Source: Stereocaulon alpinum
Taxonomy: Eukaryota; Ascomycota; Lecanoromycetes; Lecanorales; Stereocaulaceae
DNA length: 64,000 nucleotides
Assembly: GCA_018257865.1 (NCBI GenBank)
Contig: JAEUBA010000005.1
Coordinates: forward strand, 1-64,000
Direction: 5' to 3'
The translations under genes were made by a program, and so were the position numbers. Of this stretch, positions 1 through 9,263 are shown piece by piece; within the stretch, counting starts at the first letter, position 1; every line of letters begins with the position of its first letter. Below the pieces are notes generated by a model that did no database searches, was not told the origin of the DNA, and worked only from the letters and a program-made list of their open reading frames with translations.

Positions 1-13
1 TATTTATATTATA

Positions 14-36
14 GTTAGGGTTAGGGTTAGGGTTAG
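14..36 (+). repeat. Short TTAGGG telomere-type array, inward orientation
   Basis: Three perfect TTAGGG units plus a degenerate TTAGAG unit lie 13 bases from the left edge. TTAGGG is the standard telomere repeat of filamentous fungi. At a true left chromosome end the + strand should read CCCTAA, so this G-rich, left-to-right orientation argues for an interstitial or inverted telomeric stretch rather than an intact terminal telomere. It leads straight into a RIP-mutated tract, a typical subtelomeric neighbour. Confidence 0.8.
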
Positions 37-1632
37 AGTTACGTAACCGTTATCTAATAGTTATAAAATTATTAATAGTTCTTATAGTTTTAGAACGGTT
101 ATATTCTAGTATTAATAGCGTTCCAGAACTAGTATAAACTTAAATTAGTTAAATAACTATATAAAACTTATATTATAACGAGATTAATTCTTAGTAAAGA
201 GCCTATATAGTACTAATTAGGATAGAAAAAGAGATAGTAGTATAACTATATATATTCTAAGTAATATATAATAATATAGGTATTATTATAATTATAGAGG
301 TATAAGGCCTAGTACTAACCTATATTCCCTTATAGAAAAAGGAGAATATAGTATAAAGGAAAGTACGTAGTATTACTATAGTTAATAGTATAAAAGTAGG
401 GTTCTTTACTATCCTTACGCTATTTTATAATAATAATATCCTAAAAGCTACGGTCTTTATACTTATCTAGAATAAAGGCTATAACCTCTAATATAGTAGG
501 TAGATTTATACGTCTCTTATTAGATCTAGCCTCTATAACTAATTAAAGGTAAGGATTAAGGATAATCTATATTAGGTCTATATAGGCCTAGGCGCGCTTA
601 ATTTATTCCCGTATAATAGTATATATATTAATAAAAGGATTCCTATAGAAATATATTATATTATCTAAGTTTTAGAAAAGCGGCTACTAAAGATTAGGGT
701 AACTATAAAGCTAAGATATTACTATAGCGGTTAGATTATAAAAGTATAGTTAAGTAAAAGAAGGTATTACCTATATACTAGGATATAGTAGCCCTTATAG
801 GTAATAAAGTTCGCTATAAATAGTAAATAATTAGATTCCTATATAGCCTTATAAACGTATATCCTACTAGTATTTATAGGACGTAAAGGTTAGCGCGTTA
901 TTATAACTACGAATATACTTTAGGAAATACTTAGACTATAGTATAGTACCCTATAATAATTCGCGTAGAAGTTTTAGTAATTTAGGCGGAGGAGGTAGTA
1001 ATCTATTACCCTTTAAATAATAGGTAGTATATAGTATAGGTCCTTACTTAGCCTCTATCTTCTAGTATAAAGTAGAATAGATCCTATACTATTTAGCTAT
1101 TAGACCTAACGTATATATATTAGCCGTATAGTTTAATATTAGGCCTTTTAATAGTAGAGGAGGAGGACGTATAGGAATAGTAGGAGGAAGAGAAGGATAT
1201 AATAGTATTATATAAATTAGTTATAAAGTAGGAAGGGTATAAGAGGTCGCTATATATTAATATTTAGATTAATACGTTAGTTATAGAATTATATTAGGGT
1301 TAAGATCTATAAGAGGACGTCGCCGCTTTAAAGCCTATAGGAAAGAATTAGTAAAGGTTTATATAAGAAAGGTACTAATTTAGAATATACTTAGTAATAG
1401 TAGTAAAGTCTAAGAAGAGACTAATTAGGGGCTAAAAAGTTAGTAATAGGTTTAGTATAAGTATATTTAAAATAGGTCTACTAGGATATAATATAGTATA
1501 GGACTATATAGAGATATATAGAAGGATATAAATAGGTAAGGAAGCTATATAAAGGTAGTAAGGAAGGTATAATAATATATATAGGTAAATAAAAAAATTT
1601 AATAGTTAAGTTATATAAGGTAATATCCTTAG
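37..1632. repeat. AT-rich RIP-mutated repeat tract
   Basis: About 1.6 kb with very high TA content, full of TATAG/CTATA strings and stops in every frame. CA and TG dinucleotides are nearly absent (one CA near position 123 was noticed), while CG dinucleotides survive. That pattern is the signature of repeat-induced point mutation, which converts CpA to TpA on both strands of duplicated DNA. The original element, probably a transposon or subtelomeric repeat, cannot be recognised by eye. The tract ends abruptly near 1632, where CA and TG reappear at normal frequency. Confidence 0.8.
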
Positions 1633-2066
1633 CGACAAATTATAGCTAATCATTCGGGCAAAAGCTTAAAGTCGTCCAATATTATATAGATGCTGTAATT
1701 TCATACAAGCGTCAGGTTTCCATATACATGACAGATGCTAGACTACCTTAGCATTCGCCGCGTTTCAGCCCTCCTACGTGTAGCCGGTTCGGCACGTCGG
1801 CCGGTAGGGCGGTGAACCCTTCAAGGTGCCGTTATGCCTGGACTCTTGTGTCTTGGCTGCATAACAACATCACCAAAAATTTGACACGGCATCGACAACT
1901 GGTCGGTTTTCAGACTGCGCTTTATATTCGTCCGTCTCTATTCCTATCGATACTTTTCCGAACCTATTCTCGTGCTCATGTTGCGATAACCCCAAGCCCC
2001 AGAGATCGCCGGCGGTATTGTTTGGGAGTGTAATGATGAGAGGCTCGCCATACTTCATGTGAAGAG
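1633..2066. other. Boundary and upstream region of FIG4
   Basis: This gap of normal base composition lies between the RIP tract and the FIG4 start codon. Short overlapping open frames (1812-2033 and 1870-2058) show no family resemblance. It probably holds the promoter and 5' leader of FIG4; no specific site is recognised. Confidence 0.4.
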
Positions 2067-5000
2067 ATGGAAGACAAGCAGGCTGTCCAGCAGTATGTGG
2101 TCTTTGGAGAAGGTAGGGGGAACAGTGAGCAGCATGCTGTTCCGATTGCGGAGCCTACGAGTCCAAATAATCATCTTCCAGCAGCTATCGAAAACGGGCA
2201 GTCAAAAAAGACCGAGACAAGCAATGAAATGGAACCCTCGACCGTAGGCAAAGAGGACGTACGTCACGACTTGACGGATGGCCAAAGCGCCGTGGACGTC
2301 ATGCCCTTCCCTCGCCTCTGCAATGATGTTCCTAGTACGCCAAAACCAACAGGACCTGAACTACAATCAGATGACGAGGATGAAGAGCCACCCACCATCA
2401 AATCCTTCACAAGGTCCATGAGCCCAGCCTCTGCAGCATATCGTACTAGAGATGCAATCTACGAAAAGGTTGGCGAAGATGGCGTCTGTCAAATGCATCG
2501 GTTCTCGTTGTATCAGACGGCAAGCCGCTATTACTTGGTTGGGGCGGACGTTGGAGAACGCAAGTTCAGGATACTGAAAATTGACCGCACTGCCGATTCT
2601 GGAGAGTTGAGCATCGCCGAAGATGATATTGTGTATACCAGGAAAGAAATGAATCAGCTCTTGAACGCTGTGGATGATGGGAACAAGGCCACTGGGGGCC
2701 TAAAGCTCAGATGCAGCATTTGGGGTCTTCTGGGATTTATCAGATTCACTGGTACTTACTATATGCTTCTCGTCACAAAGAAGAGTCAGATTGCCATGAT
2801 CGGAGGCCATTACATCTACAAAATCGATGCCACTGAGCTCGTTTCCTTGACTATGCCATCGTCTCGTTTCAAACTAGATAGAGATCCAGAAGAAGCACGT
2901 TTCATCGGGATTCTCAACAACCTTGATCTCTCACGCTCATTCTACTTCAGTTACTCATACGATGTCACTCGTACCTTGCAGCATAACATCCTTCGAGAGC
3001 GGCAGAATCTGCAACGTAGGACGGAAGAAACGCCCTCGGACTACCGGAATTCTATGTTCATCTGGAATCAGCATCTACTTGCACCCGCAACAAGTACCTT
3101 GAAGAATACCTATGACTGGTGTCTACCAATTGTGCACGGCTTTGTAGACCAGACTAGTAATGTGTTTCTAATCTATTAATTTGCCCTGCTGATCAGCTTG
3201 ATAGCTCTTAGAGTCTTTGGACGAACGGTACACACCACTCTTATTGCTAGAAGGTCGCGATTCTTTGCTGGCGCCCGTTTCCTGAAGCGTGGAGCGAACG
3301 ACTTGGTAAGACACTTCGCCTCGACGTACTCGAGAGCGTGGCTACTTACTCAGCAAAGGGATACGTTGCCAACGATGTCGAGACAGAACAAATAGTATCA
3401 GAGATGCTTACAACATCTTTTCACTCTCCTGGTCCGGAGTTGTTCGCTAACCCACGTTACACTTCCTATGTGCAACACCGAGGCAGCATACCATTGTACT
3501 GGACACAGGACAATTCTGGGGTGTCGCCCAAGCCAGCCATAGAATGCATGTCTCCTGTCCTTACAGAGATAGATGCTAACTTCTGCAGTAAACCTTGTGG
3601 ATCCCTTTTACTGCGCAGCAGCGCTTCATTTTGACAATCTTTTCGAGCGCTATGGGGCGCCCATATTCGTCCTCAACCTAGTTAAGGTCTGTGGACCTAG
3701 CAAGGAAAGATTCCTGGCTCTTTTCATATTAACAATAGCCAGTCTCGCGAGCGGACACCTCGTGAATCAAAGCTTCTGCACGAGTATGGAAATGCAATCT
3801 CCTATTTGAACCAATTTTTACCCGCAGACAAAAAGATACTGTACAAGGCATGGGACATGAGCAGAGCATCCAAGAGGTAAGGTGCCTCTTTCCTAGCCTA
3901 GATCACATGGCTGCTAAATGGTGTTATCAACAGTCCTGACCAGGATGTTCTTGGCACATTGGAATCGATCGCGGAAGGTATTATGATTAAAACAGGCTTC
4001 TTTCACAATGGTTCTAACGAGTCTGGCCATTTCAATATGCAGAACGGGATAGCAAGGACCAATTGCATCGATTGTCTGGACCGGACTAACGCCGCACAAT
4101 TCGTCATTGGCAAACGTGCATTTGGCCATCAACTGCATGCCTTAGGGATCATAGATGATCCATCAATCGAGTACGACACCGATGCCTTGAATCTCTTCAC
4201 ACACATGTGAGTGGTATCATTTGCTAGGCCACGGGAGTCCGATTGATTTTAAGTCTTCAGGTTCCATGATCACGGTGACACAATCGCTATTCAGTACGGT
4301 GGCTCCCATCTTGTGAATACTACGGACACATACAGGAAGACAAACCAATGGACGAGTCATTCTCGGGACATGGTGGAAAGCTTCAAACGCTATTATAACA
4401 ACTCTTTCCTCGACAAACAGCGACAGGAAGCGTACAATCTTTTCCTTGGCAATTACACGTTTATCCAAGGTGAACCGATGCTTTGGGATCTCTCAACTGA
4501 TTACTACCTTCACCACGCAGACCCCCGTAATTGGTCTGCATTGAAGAGAAAAAGCTACGTCCAGTGGTTCACACTAGAACATCTTCATCGTGCGGACAAG
4601 CCAATGCCAACCAAACCCCATAGTCCCTATACTGAGAAGCCACTAAGCTTTTTTGACGAGTACTGGATCGAGTACTACCGGCCTCATTACTTTTCATCAT
4701 TCAAAAAGATGCTTCCTTTCAAGATGAATTCAACATACAAGAATTTGCCCTTTAAGTCGACTAAAGAGGGCAAGTACGACCTTAGTCCATTTCGAGTTAG
4801 GGACGGGAACGAACATGCTTCGCCTGAGAAGGAACAGCAGAAGAAAGAAGTCGTAAGTGCAGATGCCGATGAATCGATTGCAGATGAGCACATGTCACGA
4901 AATGCTCGCAATATACTGCAGGCCCATAAGGCTCTCACTCTGGGAGGAGTAAACGAACGATCTGCACCACAGCATAGCACGTTAATGCCATCACCAGAAA

Positions 5001-5398
5001 AATTACCAAAGGAAAAGAAGTCGTCCAAAAACAAATCAGCAGTACCACAATGGACATTGGAGCAATTCGTCTTCAACTCTCTCAACCCCTCAGTGTCTGA
5101 CAAAGAAGCGCACGACTATCAACGCTATATCGAACATCCTTCGAACATTCCCCTGGTGGTCTCGAATGACCTCCCACCAAATCCGAGTGCCGAGTTTGTC
5201 ATGTACGTCAACAGCACGTTCATCGAACCTACTGAGGAAGACCTAGCTGCATTTGCAGACTTCTTGTCTATCGCAGAGGACCCTCTCACCGTGGCAGACG
5301 CAGACATAACGAAGAAACGGTATAAGGCTTATCGACAGTGGATGAAGGGCAAATCACTGTTCAAGCAGCGTGTTGATCCGTCAGATTATGTTCCCTGA
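2067..5398 (+). CDS. FIG4: Polyphosphoinositide phosphatase FIG4 (SAC domain)
   Basis: FIG4 removes the 5-phosphate of PI(3,5)P2 on vacuolar/endosomal membranes and works with the Fab1 kinase and Vac14 scaffold. Exons inferred: 2067-3163, 3212-3305, 3359-3545, 3589-3686, 3743-3876, 3934-4206, 4261-5398, giving 1006 aa. The SAC domain starts near residue 145. The catalytic CX5R motif is C581-I-D-C-L-D-R587, followed by T-N. Conserved blocks such as LIARRS, FAGARFLKRGAND, DPFY and WDMSRASK run across the junctions, which supports the splicing. Intron 3 (3546-3588) appears to use a GC donor, and the first donor (3164, GTTTCT) is weak. After the SAC domain, the C-terminal part (about 740-840) is low complexity and charged. 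The gene begins only about 430 bp from the RIP tract but shows no lesions. The start at 2067 is the first in-frame ATG of the exon. Confidence 0.9.
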
Positions 5399-5704
5399 CG
5401 CTGACAATATCACCATTTACATCATCGATTCAGCGAGGCGTTGCGTGCATCTATCTGGTGGGTGCTACATTTTCGGCATCGAGTTGGCACTTGCAACCGT
5501 AGGTACTGTGTCTCGTTTTTTACGGTACAACGCTTTCTGAGCATGTTTTCTCGGATCATTATAGAGTACAAGTCAAGTTGGCATCGGCTCTCGTGTCAGG
5601 CATTCTCACTAACATTCAAGCAGCACGTGTCACAACTTTACCTCACATCGTCCCGTGATGGCGTCGTTCTACTTCTAGTCGCATAACGTATGCGAGTTTC
5701 TAGC
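5399..5704. other. Convergent intergenic region FIG4/TTI2
   Basis: This is the space between the stop codons of two convergent genes, presumably both 3' UTRs. No conserved frame or RNA gene is seen. Confidence 0.4.
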
Positions 5705-7548
5705 TTACTTCACATAAGGATTGCTTCGATCAAAGCTTTCCTGGGTTCGACTGTCAGTAACGAGTAGGTCCCGAAGCCTAGCATCGCTATCAATCAAGAC
5801 TTGATACTCTTCTAGCACGTCCACATCCCTCTTCAACACATTCGTCAGAAGCCGCACCGTCCCTAAAATACTCTCTTGAACTCGTGCGAGATCCTTTGGC
5901 CGCTGCTCCTGCTCCTTGATCCTGCACCAACATATAATCAATCCCCTCAAGATCTCGCCTCTGTGATACGAGACTCTGGGCCGATCATTGGCAATAATTG
6001 CCTGGATTGCCTTGACCGAGGCCTGCAACAGCGGCGGATATGCTGTAGCGAAGGGTGAGGCCAGATTCCCGGATAGCAAGGGCAAAATGTGCTTGATATG
6101 GCGTTCATCAGCAGGTGCTCACGCGTAATGGCTCAACGACATACCTTGAGGTGTTTGACGGACTGAATGCCCATCTTATTAATTAATTCGACGATCTGCT
6201 GTACTAGAAGCTCTGTAATCTTGACGTGCTCTCCTGCATGTGCATACCCTTTCAGAACCCCCTGTCTCAGTATCCGATCTAAAGCCTTCATCCTCGCAGG
6301 ATGGTCTTTCTCGTCCGGGAACCGCGCCAAAGCTAAGGCAATCAGCGCTGTATAGGCCGCATTCAGCATCTCCAGAGATTCCGCCTCATCTGTCAAAGAC
6401 GGTAGATAGAGTAGACAAGGCATCACGGCGTTTTCGAAGACCTCTCCGAGACCGGTGCGCTCGAGTAGAGGTGAAGGACATGCTCGCAAAAGGCTGACCA
6501 GGGAGCTGCATCCTTTGATTTTGTACTTGACTGATGTGTCATCAATCAATGCCAACAAAGGAGGGATGATAAGCGGCCAACTCGCTTGCAGGGAGGACTC
6601 CTAAAGTAGTCTTTAGTAATCGTAGAGGTGGTCTCAAGCAAAGGATTGCGTACGCTCAACTGGCTTAACACCCATTGGAAGACAGTAACTACGTACACAT
6701 CACGGTACTTCCATGGTTTGGAACCAGCATCTAGATCACTATGTAACGCAGCATTACTTGGAACCGGATCGATAGCTCTCCTGCCTTGCTGTGTTATAGC
6801 TGGGTTCTTCGACTTGGAAAAGCGTGGTTTGACGTGAGTTTCGAGCATGGAAGTAAGCAAAGCTGGTAAATGTCCCGATTCGACGTAGTCTTCAATGAGT
6901 AGAGATGCTTGCTTTTGTGCTCTCGGGTTATTCCAGGTATCGTTCTCATCGCTGAAAGCAGCTAGACATGTCAATACTGCTATATCTGGCTCTTCCGGTG
7001 AGAGAAGAGCCAATCTCCGCAGATGGGATAGAACGATCAAGCCTTCAAGGGCGACGGCGCGGCATTTGGCCACGTCGTCGAGAGTGAGCTGAGGTCTCTC
7101 ATCTATGGCATCACGGCATTCAGCGAAAAACTTTGCATGGGAGATGAAGAAGCGGACCTGAAGAATATAGTGGCTTCTCAGCAAAGGCTCTTGAAGGGAG
7201 AATGGCATTCGCCACCCATTTGCGCAGAGAGACCACTGCATGCTGCACCGAAGGGTCACTCTCGAGGTTTGAACCTTGTGATAGATACTTTTCCAACACA
7301 TCAAGCTTCTCAAAGATCTACCCTCATCATGATCAACATGTGTATCTCCTTCGATATAGTTGAAACGCTACCTGGTAAATGTCGTCATCTAAGCTCGGAA
7401 TTGCCAGACTGCTTGAGAGAGATGCCAAGCTGAGAGCTTGGACGTTTGCGGAGAGGGGCCCTGCCGGGGCAAAATCAGGTGTAGGAGTGTTAGCCGTTAT
7501 CTCTTTGAAACGCTCTCGAGCAGCACGCCTCAAGCCATCCAGATCCAT
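5705..7548 (-). CDS. TTI2: TTI2-like subunit of the Tel2-Tti1-Tti2 complex
   Basis: Tti2 is part of the TTT co-chaperone complex that, with Hsp90, stabilises PIKK kinases (TOR, ATM/Tel1, ATR/Mec1). Exons on the minus strand: 7548-7372, 7317-7216, 7157-6654, 6600-6145, 6091-5705, all phase 0, giving 541 aa. The protein is alpha-helical throughout. The C-terminal third has the pattern typical of fungal Tti2: a LPLLSGNLASPF-like block followed by PPLL-ASVKAIQAI and HRGEILRGL. A reading-frame change around 7158-7215 is explained by a 58-nt intron, and the acceptor at 7318 is preferred over a nearby AG because it keeps the LEKYL helix in frame. The assignment rests on remembered family patterns; a generic HEAT-repeat protein is the alternative. 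Confidence 0.72.
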
Positions 7549-7928
7549 TGCTTATCAGACCGATAACGAGAGCGTTTGGTTGTTGCACTTTGGGTCGTGT
7601 GGGCGGTTCACTGAGGTAGATTAGTGGGTGGCAAGCAACAAGTAAGGCTCCGGCCTGCTGTGACATTGAAAGTCCAGGCTGCTGGAGCTATTGCTGACAA
7701 GGTCATCTCGCCTTGTCTATATCAGCTTCTCTACCTTGAGCTGGCTTTGACTTCGGACGGGTCGCATGTAGCCGAAGCCACGATGGATGGAAGCTCGATC
7801 TACAACTGAAACTTGAGACCTGTGACACAGCTTTGGCTATAAAGCACAGCACATCTACCGATCTGAGGCATTGCCAGCGTAAGCAGTAAGAGGACTTGCA
7901 GGTTGATTGAGTCGGACACATTTACAAT
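7549..7928. promoter_or_regulatory. Divergent promoter region TTI2/METTL4-like
   Basis: 380 bp between two start codons on opposite strands, so it should carry both promoters. No recognisable binding site or small gene was found; the short frames here are not supported. Confidence 0.45.
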
Positions 7929-9233
7929 ATGGCGGATCAAGATTATCTCACGGCGGCATTTCTCTACCAGAACACTGCTAAGACTGTTACATTACTCGAT
8001 ATCCCGAGGTCCATTTCCCTGGCTCAAGGTACATGTGTAGACCCATGCACCCATCAATTACACTCTTCACAGCCCCTCCAGGAACCGTTTCCATCTACAG
8101 AGCCCAAGTCAGAGAAGGCAAAAGCCAAGGTGCTTCAGGCCGAATCCGCCTCTAAGCCTCCTTACCAATTTCCCGAGATCCTTCTTCGCCATGCACTGAG
8201 AGACATTGCGGAGAACTGGAACGGCGAATGGTGCATTGAGCGCGTAGTATCGCCTTCAATAACAGTGCGGCAGGGTAAGAAATGGACAGGTGACGAGGCT
8301 AATTCACCAGAACGCCCAGCTCAGGGACGCAACTCAACCCAGGATGCAGGACAGGAATTGCGTGATTCTACCCTCAGAACCGAGCCCAACATGCGTATAG
8401 CAGTCGAGTGCCTTCAAGTCCGAACGCTCTCTGAGCCTTTGAACCTGGTCACAGATGTCGTCTCAGCAGTCTATACATACTCCTTCATTCGAGATATCGC
8501 CAACAAGCTAGTTCACAACCCAAGTCCAGCTCCGGTGTCTCTGCAGTGTTCTCAGACTATCTATATGATACCTCCTAGTGCAAGCTTCGTCTTGTCGGAG
8601 ATTAGCGAAGCCACAGCTCCAGCCTTCAGCATGGCAGCTCTGACCATGTGTACCGAGCCCAGTGCTACCACCGGCCCAGGGCAATTTGACTTTATCTTGC
8701 TCGATCCGCCTTGGCAAAATCGCTCGGTCAGAAGGTCAGCAAAGTACGAAACCATGCACGACGCCTATCTGATGGAGGTGCTTCGGAATACACTAGCACA
8801 ACACATAGCCCCCGGAAGCCTGGTAGGGTGTTGGGTGACAAATAAGGCAAGTGTTCGGGAAGCAGCGCTAGAACTGTTCATGGCCTGGGGTTTGCAATTG
8901 GTTGAGGAGTGGGCGTGGCTGAAAACGACAGTGTACGGTTTTCCGGTAACGGATATTGAAGGCGCTTGGAGGAAGCCTTATGAGATTCTGTTGCTCGGTA
9001 GAATGATCGATGGAAGCGAAGGGGTTGTGGCGAGTGTGCAGAGAAAGGTCATTGTGGCAGTACCGGACGTGCATTCTAGGAAGCCACATCTCAAAGGATT
9101 GATTGAGCCCATGTTGCCTGTGCACTACCGTGCTTTGGAAGTGTTCGCGAGAAATATGACAGCTGGATGGATGGCGTGGGGTGACGAGGTTCTCAAATTC
9201 AATTGGGAAGGGCATTGGTCTAAGAGGATCTAA
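7929..9233 (+). CDS. METTL4: MT-A70 family adenine methyltransferase, METTL4-like
   Basis: A single-exon gene of 434 aa. The catalytic DPPW motif of MT-A70 N6-adenine methyltransferases is at residues 259-262, preceded by the hydrophobic strand FDFILL. Downstream are a GCWVTN strand, EEWAWLKTTVYG and the KPYE-LLLGR block, which favours the METTL4 subgroup over METTL3/IME4. In animals METTL4 modifies U2 snRNA and has been proposed to act on DNA; the substrate in this fungus is unknown. The N-terminal 200 residues are poorly conserved and contain a low-complexity insert around 105-140. The start is the first ATG of the frame. It converges on ATP25 with only 30 bp between the stop codons. Confidence 0.85.
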   Translation: MADQDYLTAAFLYQNTAKTVTLLDIPRSISLAQGTCVDPCTHQLHSSQPLQEPFPSTEPKSEKAKAKVLQAESASKPPYQFPEILLRHALRDIAENWNGEWCIERVVSPSITVRQGKKWTGDEANSPERPAQGRNSTQDAGQELRDSTLRTEPNMRIAVECLQVRTLSEPLNLVTDVVSAVYTYSFIRDIANKLVHNPSPAPVSLQCSQTIYMIPPSASFVLSEISEATAPAFSMAALTMCTEPSATTGPGQFDFILLDPPWQNRSVRRSAKYETMHDAYLMEVLRNTLAQHIAPGSLVGCWVTNKASVREAALELFMAWGLQLVEEWAWLKTTVYGFPVTDIEGAWRKPYEILLLGRMIDGSEGVVASVQRKVIVAVPDVHSRKPHLKGLIEPMLPVHYRALEVFARNMTAGWMAWGDEVLKFNWEGHWSKRI

Positions 9234-9263
9234 CAGAGATGACGAGTGTCCCATAGTCTCCTC

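Noticed and set aside
14..36. A true chromosome-end telomere
   Set aside because: Only three to four units, 13 bases from the edge, and in the wrong strand orientation for a left end.
5705..7548. Frameshifts in the TTI2 locus suggesting a pseudogene
   Set aside because: Each frame change coincides with a good 49-58-nt GT-AG intron, and the exons sum to an intact 541-aa protein.
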